This document shows positions 36,140 to 45,447 of a stretch of 64,000 bases of DNA, piece after piece. The notes under the pieces were generated by a model, which was given only the letters and a program-made list of their open reading frames with translations, was not told the DNA's origin and ran no database searches. Where the stretch lies: the NCBI GenBank assembly GCA_038210445.1, contig JBBQWQ010000014.1, forward strand, positions 103,398-167,397, given 5' to 3'. Both the position numbers and the translations under genes were made by a program. Within the stretch, counting starts at the first letter, position 1. Each line of letters opens with the position of its first letter. This DNA is from JABFRG01 sp038210445 (GTDB taxonomy: Bacteria; Myxococcota_A; Polyangia; Polyangiales; Polyangiaceae).

Positions 36140-37231
36140 TCAGCGATAGGGGCCGATGTGGTCGCCGGGGCCGCTAGAGTCGCCCGAGAAGCGCTGCACC
36201 AGCGACACCACCTCGTCGAGGAGCACGATCAGCTCCGGCTCGCTGGCGATGGCCCAGGTGCGAACGGCGATCACGCCTTCGGGCCCCAGATAGAAGCTCG
36301 CCAGCGACGCGCCGAGCGCGCCGAGCCGCTCCCGGAGCGCAGCTTCGTGGAGCAGCAATCGCACGTGGGAGTGGTCCCCGCGCTCGGCGCGCACAAAGAA
36401 GCGGTCGTCGAAAGCCGGGTCGCCCACTTGGACGTCGCGCTTCTCGTCCGAGAGGCTGCCGGCGATCGCGTCGTGATGCAAGCGCAGCGCGAAGGGAATC
36501 GGCAGCGGCGTGGCGTGCCTTGCCGCCACCTCGGTGTAGGTGAGCCCGCCCTGCGAGCGCAGCGATACCTCCACCACGATGCGGCCGAAGACGCCGCGCG
36601 TGAAGAGCGTATCGGGATCGTGGTGGAGATCGCGTCGCGCCGCCGCCCGGCCCCACGCCGCGCGCACGTGCTCCAGCGCCGTCGAGTGCGGCTGTGCGCG
36701 CAGCTGGGCCTCGGTGGCGCGGCTCAGCTCGGTGGCGGCGCTGGAGAGCGTCAGAAAGCCCCGCTGGGTGTCCACCGGGCCGCTCACGCGGAGCATCTCG
36801 TCGTACAGGCCCACCACGAAGCCGTCCTTGGTCAGCTCGAGGAGGCAACGCGCCAGCGGACCCTCGAGCAGCCTTCGTGCGGCGTCGCGGTCGAAGGCCT
36901 CGACGCAGAACCGCGCGTCGAAGGCCGCCACGCCAATGCTGTTTTTGGGTGAGGCTTTTCGATCGCGTCGAGGCGTCACCACAAGTCCGTTGTAAAGTAC
37001 ACGCGAGTGCGGCACGCAGGTGGACCCGGCGTCGCCCTCGGCCAGAACGAGACGCGGCGTGCCGTGGACCAAACCGAAGCCGGCGACCCGTTCGCTGCGC
37101 TCGAAGGTCGCCGGGTGCAGGCCGCGGAGCATCCAGGCGAAGGCCCCGTCGCCGTGAAGGCGCGCCGCAGGTGCCACCACGTTCTCGAGGCCCAGGCCGA
37201 TGACCCAGGCGTTCCAGTCGGTTCCGTTCAT
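36140..37231 (-). CDS. Uncharacterised protein with internally repeated module (paralogue of next gene)
   Basis: 363 residues from the ATG at 37231, which overlaps the stop of the upstream gene (ATGA). No signal peptide. Two copies of a ~90-residue module can be picked out: AAFDARFCVEAFDRDAARRLLEG...LSRA and PAFDDRFFVRAERGDHSHVRLLLHEAAL...LVQRF. A third, similar module ends the neighbour 37228-38205. Both proteins finish in GPYR. There are no catalytic motifs. A family of myxobacterial hypothetical proteins is likely; function unknown. Confidence 0.72.
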   Translation of the reverse strand: MNGTDWNAWVIGLGLENVVAPAARLHGDGAFAWMLRGLHPATFERSERVAGFGLVHGTPRLVLAEGDAGSTCVPHSRVLYNGLVVTPRRDRKASPKNSIGVAAFDARFCVEAFDRDAARRLLEGPLARCLLELTKDGFVVGLYDEMLRVSGPVDTQRGFLTLSSAATELSRATEAQLRAQPHSTALEHVRAAWGRAAARRDLHHDPDTLFTRGVFGRIVVEVSLRSQGGLTYTEVAARHATPLPIPFALRLHHDAIAGSLSDEKRDVQVGDPAFDDRFFVRAERGDHSHVRLLLHEAALRERLGALGASLASFYLGPEGVIAVRTWAIASEPELIVLLDEVVSLVQRFSGDSSGPGDHIGPYR

Positions 37232-38205
37232 CGATACGGGCCCAGCGGCGGACTCCCGTGGGGCGCCAGGGTTCGTGCGGTACGCAGCGGCGCGTCGAGG
37301 AACGACGCCAGCTCCGCGTCGTGCGAGAGCGAAACGGCGGTGCGCATCATCACCCCGTGGTCGTCGATGGCCACGCACGAAAGGCTCGGCGCGAGCTCCA
37401 TGAGCAGCGCGCGCGTCTCCCTTGGAAGCCGCTGCCGCCCCAGCGAGCGCTCCGAGCCAGGGCTCGAGAGCGCCACCAGGAAGGCGCGGTCGAAGACCAG
37501 ATCGCCGGTGGAGACGCCGCGCACCTCGATCAGGCGTGGGTCGTGCCGCAGGCCCACGAAGAGCCCGCGGTCGCCGGGTCGGGCAAATCGCGCGGTGGCC
37601 TCGGCGAACACCCCGTCGCGCGTGGTTCGCGGACGGAGCGAGAGCCGGTAGCCGTCGCGTTCGCCGGTGACGTGCAGGTCTTGGTCGATGGCCAAACCCG
37701 ACGTGCTGGCGAGTCGCGTGTAGTATTCACGCAGTTGCGCGAGGGCCCGGGAGCGAACACCCTCGGTGGCCAAACGCAAATGCGCGCTCACCCGCAGCAG
37801 CGGCGCCAGCTCCACCGCCGCACCGGGAACGCCGGCGGCCTCCAGCTTGGTGTCGTCCACCCGCAGCTGCACGTGCTCGTGGCGCAGCGCATCGAGCTCG
37901 CTCCACATGTCCCAGTCGCCCAGAAAAGCCAGCGCGCGGGCGCGGTTTCGGCTCTGGGCTTCGGCGAAGTCGACCTCGAGGCCGGCGAAGAGCTGGGGGC
38001 TGAGCGCCAGAAAAACGTGCTGGGAACCGCCGGGCGGGCGCCAGGTGATGATCTCGTGCCCCAGGACGATGCCCCACGCCCAATGCGTCTGCTCCTCGCC
38101 GCTCGCGGGCAAGAGGCGGCTCTTCAGCCAATCGAAGGGCTCGAACGCCAAGGGCGCGCTTGGCGGACCGTGAAACGCCTTCAGCTGGCTCGCGCGGGCC
38201 TCCAC
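37228..38205 (-). CDS. Uncharacterised protein, tandem paralogue of 36140-37231
   Basis: 325 residues from a GTG at 38205 (VEARASQLKAFHGPPSAP). The C-terminal ~100 residues (VFDRAFLVALSSPG ... RALLMELAPSLSCVAIDDHG ... LASFLDAPLRTARTL) align by eye to the repeated module of the downstream gene, and both end GPYR. The N-terminal part (WAWGIVLGHEIITWRPPGGSQHVFLALSPQLFAGLEVDF) resembles no family I know. First gene of a two-gene overlapping operon. The longer frame to 39201 crosses the divergent MutS-like gene and was rejected. Start uncertain. Confidence 0.68.
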   Translation of the reverse strand: MEARASQLKAFHGPPSAPLAFEPFDWLKSRLLPASGEEQTHWAWGIVLGHEIITWRPPGGSQHVFLALSPQLFAGLEVDFAEAQSRNRARALAFLGDWDMWSELDALRHEHVQLRVDDTKLEAAGVPGAAVELAPLLRVSAHLRLATEGVRSRALAQLREYYTRLASTSGLAIDQDLHVTGERDGYRLSLRPRTTRDGVFAEATARFARPGDRGLFVGLRHDPRLIEVRGVSTGDLVFDRAFLVALSSPGSERSLGRQRLPRETRALLMELAPSLSCVAIDDHGVMMRTAVSLSHDAELASFLDAPLRTARTLAPHGSPPLGPYR

Positions 38206-38493
38206 CGCTCCAGCATAGCGCTCCGCCCAGCGCGTAGGCGAATCCAGCGAGTATTCGGCGGGAGTTGGGCGACGAGGCGGCGGGCTGGAGGATGCGGTTC
38301 GTCGCGGTCCCCGCGCTTCGGAGGTCTGATGGGTCGTGCCGGGGCTCGCGCAGCGTTCGAAGTTCCTCGCGTACCTGTGGCAAGTGAACGGGCACGTTCC
38401 TCGTCGCTGCGTGCAGCCCGAGCGCAAACATCCGCTTGCGCTCGAAGATGCTGCACGCGGGAACCTTGCGCAGGGCTTGCTGTCGGTCGTCCG

Positions 38494-40158
38494 ATGAACG
38501 TCGATCTGCCCGCGCTCGCGCCCAGCGCCGACCTCCTTCACCCGGTGGCCGAGCTTCGGTTGGACGGCCCGGCGGTTCGAGTGGCCATCGGCATGGCCTT
38601 CGCGAGCGGCGTCTCCGGTGGTCTCTTCGCCGACGCGCTGGGCCGCAGCACGCTCGCGCCCAGCACGTTCTCGCCGGCCGCCTTCGAGCGCGATCTCTTC
38701 GTCGCGTCCTGCGTCGAGCGGTGCTTCAAGGTGCGCCTCGGCACCGGCGATGCGGTCCTCTCCACCCGCCATCTGGTGCGGCTCCTCACCAGCCCCCCGG
38801 CCGACCCCGCGGTCGCGCACCACCGCCGTGCAGTGCTGCGCGAGCTGGTAGAATCGCCAGCCTTGCGACGAAGCACCGAGGAGTTGTACGGCACGCTCTG
38901 CCGGTTCCGCGGCCTTCTCGAGGGCGCAACCCACAGCGGAAAGTGGGATCCCAATCGTCGCCAGCTCGACATTCTCGCGGTGGTCAAAGACCTGTTCGAC
39001 CGCATGGCGCGCGACTTCGCGCCCGCGGGCTCGGGTCTCTCGCGTCTCGCCGACGTGGGCCGCCGCGTGCAGGCCAGCGAGCCCTATCGCTCGCTCGCCG
39101 ACCTGCTCGAGTACGACGAGAACATGGCCACGCTGGATCTCCAGGTGGGGGTGGGCGCCGACGGGAAGATTCGCGGTTTCCGCATTCTCTCGGTGCAGCA
39201 ACGGCCCGACAATCCCTTCGTCGCATCGACCTTTCGCCGCTGGGCGGCGAAGATCGAGCTATTCGTGCGCGGGTACTCCTTCGGCGACGGCGAGGTGATG
39301 TCGCGCCTCATCGACGCGGTGTTCGTGGGCATCGAAGCGGAGCTCGCAGCGCTGGTGCAGCTGCTGGGCGATCTCGAATTCTACCTGGGTGCGCTGGGCT
39401 TTCGCGACGCTGCGATGGCGGCGGGGCTCTCGGTTTCGCTGCCGACGTTCGTGGCCGAGAGCGAGCCGCGGGTGCTGGTCGGACTCTACAATCCGCTCTT
39501 GCTCGCCGCCGGCTCCACCGTGGTGCCGTGCGACATTCGCCTCGATCGTCACGACGCGACGGTGCTGGTCACCGGACCCAATTCTGGGGGAAAAACCCGC
39601 CTTTTGCAGTCGCTTGGCCTTGCGCAGCTATTCGCCCAGAGCGGCATCTTCGTACCCGCGGCCTCGGCGTCGCTCGCGCTCGCACCGAGCCTGGTGGTTT
39701 CGCTCATTCAAGAGACCCGCGCCGATCAGGCCGAGGGGCGCCTGGGCATGGAGCTCTTGCGCATTCGCGAGCTCTTCGAAGATTTGGCGCCGGGGTCGAT
39801 GGTCATCCTCGACGAGCTGTGCTCCGGCACCAACCCCTCGGAGGGCGAGGAGATCTTCGAGCTGGTGATTCGCATGCTCACGCGGCTCCGCCCGCAGACC
39901 TTCATCACCACACACTTTCTCGCGTTTGCGCAGCGCCTGGAGGCCCAGTGCGACATCGACGCCCTGCGCTTTTTGCAGGTGGAGCTGGGGCACGGGCAGA
40001 AGCCCACGTACCAGTTCGTGGGAGGCGTGGCGAAGACCTCGCTGGCGGGTCAAGCGGCGGAGCGTCTGGGCGTTACCGGTACGCAGCTCACCGCGCTGGT
40101 GGAGCGGAGCCTCGAACGCGCCCGCGCGGCGCAGCGGAACGCCGAGGCGGCGCAGTAG
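38494..40158 (+). CDS. MutS-family ATPase (MutS-like, no mismatch-binding domain)
   Basis: 554 residues, ATG at 38494. The C-terminal ABC ATPase is MutS-type: Walker A GPNSGGKTRLLQSLG (361-368 core), LFAQSGIFVPAASASLAL, LIQETRADQAEGRLGMELLRIRELF, and Walker B VILDELCSGTNPSEG with D440/E441. The N-terminal ~350 residues are a helical core/lever-like region (LRRSTEELYGTLCRFRGLLEG). At 554 residues it lacks the N-terminal mismatch-recognition domain of MutS (~850), so it belongs with the MutS-like group whose role (recombination or other DNA transactions) is unclear. Divergent from the paralogue pair; next gene starts 5 bases after its stop. Confidence 0.88.
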   Translation: MNVDLPALAPSADLLHPVAELRLDGPAVRVAIGMAFASGVSGGLFADALGRSTLAPSTFSPAAFERDLFVASCVERCFKVRLGTGDAVLSTRHLVRLLTSPPADPAVAHHRRAVLRELVESPALRRSTEELYGTLCRFRGLLEGATHSGKWDPNRRQLDILAVVKDLFDRMARDFAPAGSGLSRLADVGRRVQASEPYRSLADLLEYDENMATLDLQVGVGADGKIRGFRILSVQQRPDNPFVASTFRRWAAKIELFVRGYSFGDGEVMSRLIDAVFVGIEAELAALVQLLGDLEFYLGALGFRDAAMAAGLSVSLPTFVAESEPRVLVGLYNPLLLAAGSTVVPCDIRLDRHDATVLVTGPNSGGKTRLLQSLGLAQLFAQSGIFVPAASASLALAPSLVVSLIQETRADQAEGRLGMELLRIRELFEDLAPGSMVILDELCSGTNPSEGEEIFELVIRMLTRLRPQTFITTHFLAFAQRLEAQCDIDALRFLQVELGHGQKPTYQFVGGVAKTSLAGQAAERLGVTGTQLTALVERSLERARAAQRNAEAAQ

Positions 40159-40162
40159 CGCC

Positions 40163-41155
40163 ATGCCCACCTTCCTCACCTCTCGCACCATGAGCCCGGA
40201 ACTGGCCGGCCGCGTTCGCGCCAGCGTCCGCGGAGCGTCGCGGGGGCAAAAATCGAGCAGCCCGCGGCGCCGTTTGCTGGTGGCCGTGGCGCGCGTGACG
40301 GCGCTCATCGTGGTGCTCGCGGTGGGGCGCTCGTTTCTGGCCTTTCGTCTCCAGAAGTCTTCGGAGCTGGACCACGCCCGCGCGGCCTTGCAAAACACCA
40401 CGCGCGCGCACGCCGCGAGCCTCAGCGCGCCCCAGCAGCAGGTCTTCGATCGCGCGGCGGGCTGGCTCGCGGAAGAAGCCGGAGCCTACAAGGGCGACCT
40501 GGTCGACGCCGAAATGGCGCGCACGGGCATGGACCTGCTGGCGCGCCGCACGGTGGCCTACGTGCGCGGCGAACTGGGCGCGTTTCGCTCGGCGCCTTCG
40601 CTGGCCGAAGAGACCGCCTCGAGCCGCAAAGACACGCTCCTTGCGTGCCTTCTCGCGCCGCCGCCCGCGAGCGATGAAAAGGCGGTGCTCGCGCGGGTGC
40701 GCGACATCTACCTGCGGGGCGTGCCCGACGCGCCCCATGTCGACCTGCTGCATGCAGCCGCCGAGGGCTTGCCGTTTCTTGCGCCGGCGTGGGAGGCCAA
40801 GATCAAGGCCGCCGACGACGTGCGCGCCGTCGAGGCTCTGCGTCGCGCCTTCGAGCATGCGCCCATCGAAGCTGCAAAGCGGGTGGCTCGCGCGGAGCTG
40901 CTCCTGTACGCCATGGACGAGCCGCGGCGTGGAAGCGGCCCCACCGAGATCGACGGCGAGGCCCTCCACGACGTGCGCGTCGGGGTGGTCGACATGAACG
41001 ACGGGCACGTGCTCCTTCGCCTGCGAAGGCCGGTGGATCCGGCCAACATCGCCTCCACCGCGCGGGTCGTCTACGCCCGCGGTATGGATGGCTGCGCGCT
41101 CGCCATGAGCCTGCGCGCTGCGGTGCAACCCGCCGCGCCCAGCGGTCAGCGCTGA
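40163..41155 (+). CDS. Single-pass membrane protein of unknown function
   Basis: 330 residues from the ATG at 40163, five bases after the MutS-like stop, so likely cotranscribed. A basic leader (GASRGQKSSSPRRRL) precedes one helix (LLVAVARVTALIVVLAVGRSFLAF). The rest is a soluble alpha-helical domain (LDHARAALQNTTRAHAASL, AGWLAEEAGAYKGDLVDAEM) ending in a beta-rich stretch (VRVGVVDMNDGHVLLRLRRPVDPANI). Type II topology with the domain outside is inferred. No family recognised. It ends one base before the convergent lipoprotein. Confidence 0.75.
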   Translation: MPTFLTSRTMSPELAGRVRASVRGASRGQKSSSPRRRLLVAVARVTALIVVLAVGRSFLAFRLQKSSELDHARAALQNTTRAHAASLSAPQQQVFDRAAGWLAEEAGAYKGDLVDAEMARTGMDLLARRTVAYVRGELGAFRSAPSLAEETASSRKDTLLACLLAPPPASDEKAVLARVRDIYLRGVPDAPHVDLLHAAAEGLPFLAPAWEAKIKAADDVRAVEALRRAFEHAPIEAAKRVARAELLLYAMDEPRRGSGPTEIDGEALHDVRVGVVDMNDGHVLLRLRRPVDPANIASTARVVYARGMDGCALAMSLRAAVQPAAPSGQR

Positions 41156-42196
41156 CTACTTCAGATCGTAGGCGTCGACCTGGTTGTCGAGGAAGCGCGG
41201 CACGAGAACGCGCTTTCGCTTGGTGTCGTAGCCGAGGTCGGCGGGCGCTTTGACGTTCACCAGGACGGCCTCGAAGGAGCCGCCCAGCTTGCCCTTGTAG
41301 ATGGTCTTGGTGCCCCAGCTCGAGGTGAGCAGCGCGTCGCCGGTGGAGACCAGGCCGTCGAGGGCCGGGCCGGGAACCTCGGTGACGTCGAACTTGAGGG
41401 CGACCTTCGGATCCTTGGCCTTGGTGGCGTCGTACTTCTCGTTGAGCCGGTAGATCTCCTTGGCGCCGAAGGAGTTCACCAGCAGGCCGGCCTTGGTCCA
41501 CAGAATGCCGTTGGGTCGGTTCAGGTCTTTCGAGGTGGCCAGGGCGGTGGCCTTGCCCTTTTCGATGAGGTACACGGCGTCGGTGCCGGTGGGCTCGAAG
41601 TCCTTCTCGCCCTGCTTCAGGCCAGAGTCGGTGACGTACACCTTGCCGTCGGGCGAGGCCGCGAGGTCGTTGAGGAAGGTGGCGCCCTTCACTTCGACGT
41701 CGCCCTTGGGCGCGCCGGTCTTGGCGTCGAACAGGCGCACGTGGTCGATGTCGGCGACGTAGAGGACGCCCTTGACGATGGCCAGGCCCTTGGGCGCATT
41801 GAGGGTGACCTTGTTCTGGCCGCCCTCGATGAACTTGAGCTTGGTGACCTTGCCGTCCGGCGAGAGCTCGCTGATGAAGCCGTTGTTGTCGGCGTCGAGG
41901 GGCTTGCCGTTGATGTTCGAGACCAGGTAGCGATCGTTCTTCTCGTCGTAGAGCACGCTCTCCGGGGTTGCCATGTCCTTCCACACCAGCGCCGGCGTGG
42001 GCGGGGTGGGCTCCTTCGGCGCTTCGGGCTTGGGGGTCTCGGCGGTGGCCGGCGCCGAGGCCATCGGCGCGGCGGTGGGCGGCGTCTCCGGTGCGGTCGA
42101 CGAAGGCGCCGGCGTGGTCTCGGCGGGGGGCGTTCCACCTCCGCAGGCCAGAGCAAGGAAGGGCAGAGCGGCGGCGGGCAGAATGCGTCGAATCAT
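41156..42196 (-). CDS. Beta-propeller lipoprotein (SMP-30/NHL-like)
   Basis: 346 residues from the ATG at 42196; the frame is open much further but over the lipid-metabolism gene on the other strand. Lipobox LALACG, then a Thr/Pro/Ala/Glu linker (PAPSSTAPETPPTAAPMASA). The body shows repeated propeller-like blades: ESVLYDEKNDRYLVSNING, LNAPKGLAIVKGVLYVADID, FLNDLAASPDGKVYVTDSG, RPNGILWTKAGLLVNSFG, ALDGLVSTGDALLTSSWG and PADLGYDTKRKRVLVPRFLDNQV. This matches the SMP-30/gluconolactonase-like fold. Catalysis is not proven. Divergent from the beta-oxidation operon. Confidence 0.85.
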   Translation of the reverse strand: MIRRILPAAALPFLALACGGGTPPAETTPAPSSTAPETPPTAAPMASAPATAETPKPEAPKEPTPPTPALVWKDMATPESVLYDEKNDRYLVSNINGKPLDADNNGFISELSPDGKVTKLKFIEGGQNKVTLNAPKGLAIVKGVLYVADIDHVRLFDAKTGAPKGDVEVKGATFLNDLAASPDGKVYVTDSGLKQGEKDFEPTGTDAVYLIEKGKATALATSKDLNRPNGILWTKAGLLVNSFGAKEIYRLNEKYDATKAKDPKVALKFDVTEVPGPALDGLVSTGDALLTSSWGTKTIYKGKLGGSFEAVLVNVKAPADLGYDTKRKRVLVPRFLDNQVDAYDLK

Positions 42197-42310
42197 GGCT
42201 GCGCTTTCTAGTGCGCCCCGGCGCCGCTGGGGAGATCCCCCCGCAAGAAAACCAATGTGCCGAAATAAAGTGAGCAAAAACGATATGTTGAAGGAATCGC
42301 CCGGGGCCCC

Positions 42311-42339
42311 TTGACGGGAGGCCGGCGCAGCGGAATTAT
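42311..42339 (+). promoter_or_regulatory. Candidate sigma70-type promoter for the lipid operon
   Basis: ttgacg (42311-42316) and aattat (42334-42339) are spaced 17 bp in an otherwise GC-rich region, 44 bp before the ATG at 42383. The -35 is near consensus and the -10 is weak. A ribosome-binding site caggag lies at 42368-42373. Unproven. Confidence 0.35.
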
Positions 42340-42382
42340 TTCGTGCGCTAAATATCTCTCTACGCAACAGGAGCACGTTCTC

Positions 42383-45300
42383 ATGAGTCAACTCCGCTTC
42401 GACGGCCGCGTCGCCCTGGTCACGGGCGCCGGCAACGGCCTCGGCCGCTCCCACGCTCTCCTCCTGGCGTCGCGCGGGTGCAAGGTGGTGGTCAACGATC
42501 TGGGCGGAGGTCACACCGGCGGTGGCAAGTCGAGCGCGGCGGCCGACGCGGTGGTGGCGGAGATCAAAGCCGGCGGCGGCGAGGCCGTGGCCAACTACGA
42601 CTCGGTGGAGGACGGCGACAAGATCGTCAAGACCGCGCTCGACGCGTTCGGGCACCTCGACATCGTCATCAACAACGCCGGCATCCTCCGCGACACGTCG
42701 TTCCAGAAGATGACCCAAGAAGACTGGGACCTCATCTACCGCGTGCACGTGCTCGGCGCCTACCGCGTCACCAAGGCCGCTTGGGACCACATGCGCGAGC
42801 GCGGCTTCGGCCGCATCATCCTCACTGCATCCGCCGCCGGCATCTATGGCAACTTCGGCCAAACCAACTACGCCATGGCCAAGCTGGGCCTGGTGGGCTT
42901 CGGCAGCACCCTGGCCATCGAGGGCGGCAAGAAGAACGTCCACACCAACGTCATCGCGCCCATCGCCGGCTCGCGCATGACCGAAACGGTGCTCCCCAAG
43001 GACCTCATCGACGCCCTCAAGCCCGAGTACGTTTCCCCGCTGGTTGCCTATCTGTGCCACGAAAGCTGCACCGAGAACGGCGGCCTCTTCGAGGTGGGCG
43101 GCGGCTTCTACGGCAAGCTCCGCTGGGAGCGCACCAGCGGCAAGGTGTTCAAGCTCGGTCGTGCCATCTCGCCGGAAAACGTGCAGTCTGCATGGGGTGA
43201 CATCACCGACTTTGGCAAGAGCACCCACCCCAAAGACATCACCTCGTCGATGGAGCCAATTCTCGGCAACCTCGGCACCAAGGCCCTGGGCGGCAACGAA
43301 TTCATCGATCTCGATCAGGCCATGGGCTACGAGTTCCCCTCGGCCACCACCAGCTACGACGAGCGCGACACCGCGCTGTACGCATTGGGCGTGGGCGCGG
43401 CGCAGAACCCGCTCGACGAAAAGGAGCTGCAGTACGTGTACGAGATGAACGGTGGGGGCTTCAACGTGCTCCCCACTTTCGGCGTGGTGCCCGCCCTCGG
43501 GTTCATGTTCGACCTCTTCAAGCAGGGCAAGCAGGCGCCCGGCATGAACTACGGCTTCGAGCGGGTGCTCCACGGCGAGCAGTACACCGAGCTGCGCCGG
43601 CCGCTCCCGCCCCACGCCAAGCTCACCCACAAAGCCAAGATCAAAGACATCTTCGACAAGGGCAAGAACGCTCTGGTGGTTACCGAGATTCGCAGCTTCG
43701 ACGAGACCGGCGAAGAGCTGGTGTACAACGAGCTCACCACCTTCGTGCGCGGCGCCGGCGGCTGGGGCGGCGATCGCGGTGCAGCCGCGGGCGGCGGGGA
43801 AGTGAACACTCCGCCCGATCGCGCGCCAGACCAGACCATCACCGAGAAGATCAGCGAGAACCAAGCACTGCTCTATCGCCTCTCGGGCGACATCAACCCG
43901 CTCCACGCCGACCCCGCCTTCGCCAAGAACTTCGGCTTCGAAAAGCCCATTCTGCACGGCCTGTGCACCTTCGGCTACGCGGCCCGCCACGTCATTCGCG
44001 CGTTCTCGAACAACGACGGACGCCTCTTCAAGAGCATCAAGGCGCGCTTCTCGGAGAGTGTGTTCCCGGGCGAGACCCTGGTGACCGAGATGTGGAAAGA
44101 GAGCGCCACTCGCATCGTGTTCCGCTGCAAGGTGAAGGAGCGCGACAAAGTGGTGCTCGCCGCTGCAGCCATCGAGCTCTACACCGAGATTCCCAAGCCC
44201 AAGGCCAAGCCGGTCGCTGCGGCGCCTGCGGTGGCGGCCCCGGCGGGCCTCTCGCTGCCCACCGAGAGCGGCATGAACTCCAGCGATCTGTTTTGGGGTA
44301 TTCGCCACCACGTCGAGACCAATCCCGATCTGGTAGGCCAGATTGGTACCGTGTTTCAGTTCAACCTCACCGGCCCCGCGTCGCAGTGGACGCTCGACCT
44401 CAAGAACGGCAAAGGCAGCGTGGCCGAGGGCGAAACCGCCAAGCCCGATTGCACGCTCGAGCTCTCGCAGGCCGACTTTCTCGGCATGGCCACCGGCAAG
44501 CTGAACCCGCAGAAGCTCTACTTTGGTGGCCAGCTCAAGATCGGCGGCAACCTCATGGCCTCGCAGAAGCTCACCTTCCTGCAGAAAATCGACGCGGCGA
44601 AGACGCGGGACGCCATGAAAGCTGCAGGATACACCCCCGGCGCCGGCGGCGCGGTGCCCGCCGGGGCCAGCGCAACCGCAGGGCCGGCGGCCTCGAGTGG
44701 CTCACCCAGCGGCGACGTGTTCGTGGCCATTCGCGACTATATCGAGCGGAATCCCGATCTGGTGGGCCAGGTGGCCACCGTGTACCAGTGGAAGCTCACC
44801 GGCCCCGATAGCGCGTGGATCATGGATCTCAAGAACGGCAAGGGGAGCGTGGAGCCGGGCAATCACGACAAGGCCGACTGCACGCTGGAGCTCGCCGACG
44901 CAGACTTTATGGCCATGACCTCTGGCGCCGCCGATCCGCAGAAGCTCTTCTTCGAGAAGAAGCTGAAGATCAGCGGCAACCTCATGGCCTCACAAAAGCT
45001 CACCTTCTTGAAGAAAATGGACCCCGAGCAAGCCAAGGCGGCCATCGCCAAGGCCAAAGCCAGTGGTGCAGCCCAGGCCACGTCTGGTGCGGCCGCTGCG
45101 GCTCCCAAGAAGGACGCGGTGGCGCCGCGGTTCTTCGGCGCACTCGCCGAACGCCTGAAGAAGACGCCGGCGCTCAAGGACGAAGTGAAGGCCATCATCC
45201 AGTTCGTCGTCACGGGGCCCGACGCCGCGTGGACCTGCGATTTCGTCGCCGGCACGGTCGCCGAGGGCAAAGTCGACAACGCGGCGGCGGTGGTGCGCAT

Positions 45301-45430
45301 CGCAGATAGCGACCTCATCGAGATGGCCCAGGAAGGCAACCTGGCCACTCTCTTCCAGCGCGGCAAGTTCAAGGTCGATGGCGATGTTCGCGTCGCCCAC
45401 AAGCTCGGTTTCGTCAAGGGTCTGGTTTGA
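42383..45430 (+). CDS. Multifunctional beta-oxidation protein: SDR - MaoC hydratase - three SCP2 domains
   Basis: 1015 residues, ATG at 42383 with RBS aggag at 42369-42373. Residues 1-~300 are a short-chain dehydrogenase (TGAGNGLGRS 14-23, NNAG 97-100, catalytic Ser150, Tyr163, Lys167) as in peroxisomal 3-hydroxyacyl-CoA dehydrogenase. Residues ~320-610 are a MaoC/hydratase-2 hot-dog with the motif GDINPLHADP near 504-513. Three SCP2 sterol-carrier domains follow at about 630-740, 770-880 and 910-1015; the first two share DLKNGKGSV and GNLMASQKLTFL. Human MFE-2 has one SCP2. The enzyme hydrates enoyl-CoA and oxidises 3-hydroxyacyl-CoA. Thiolase follows. Confidence 0.93.
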   Translation: MSQLRFDGRVALVTGAGNGLGRSHALLLASRGCKVVVNDLGGGHTGGGKSSAAADAVVAEIKAGGGEAVANYDSVEDGDKIVKTALDAFGHLDIVINNAGILRDTSFQKMTQEDWDLIYRVHVLGAYRVTKAAWDHMRERGFGRIILTASAAGIYGNFGQTNYAMAKLGLVGFGSTLAIEGGKKNVHTNVIAPIAGSRMTETVLPKDLIDALKPEYVSPLVAYLCHESCTENGGLFEVGGGFYGKLRWERTSGKVFKLGRAISPENVQSAWGDITDFGKSTHPKDITSSMEPILGNLGTKALGGNEFIDLDQAMGYEFPSATTSYDERDTALYALGVGAAQNPLDEKELQYVYEMNGGGFNVLPTFGVVPALGFMFDLFKQGKQAPGMNYGFERVLHGEQYTELRRPLPPHAKLTHKAKIKDIFDKGKNALVVTEIRSFDETGEELVYNELTTFVRGAGGWGGDRGAAAGGGEVNTPPDRAPDQTITEKISENQALLYRLSGDINPLHADPAFAKNFGFEKPILHGLCTFGYAARHVIRAFSNNDGRLFKSIKARFSESVFPGETLVTEMWKESATRIVFRCKVKERDKVVLAAAAIELYTEIPKPKAKPVAAAPAVAAPAGLSLPTESGMNSSDLFWGIRHHVETNPDLVGQIGTVFQFNLTGPASQWTLDLKNGKGSVAEGETAKPDCTLELSQADFLGMATGKLNPQKLYFGGQLKIGGNLMASQKLTFLQKIDAAKTRDAMKAAGYTPGAGGAVPAGASATAGPAASSGSPSGDVFVAIRDYIERNPDLVGQVATVYQWKLTGPDSAWIMDLKNGKGSVEPGNHDKADCTLELADADFMAMTSGAADPQKLFFEKKLKISGNLMASQKLTFLKKMDPEQAKAAIAKAKASGAAQATSGAAAAAPKKDAVAPRFFGALAERLKKTPALKDEVKAIIQFVVTGPDAAWTCDFVAGTVAEGKVDNAAAVVRIADSDLIEMAQEGNLATLFQRGKFKVDGDVRVAHKLGFVKGLV

Positions 45431-45447
45431 ACAAGGAGTCTTCCGTC

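Noticed and set aside
41156..44311. 1051-codon version of the beta-propeller lipoprotein
   Set aside because: The extension lies antisense to the SDR-MaoC gene and lacks a signal; the ATG at 42196 gives a perfect lipobox.
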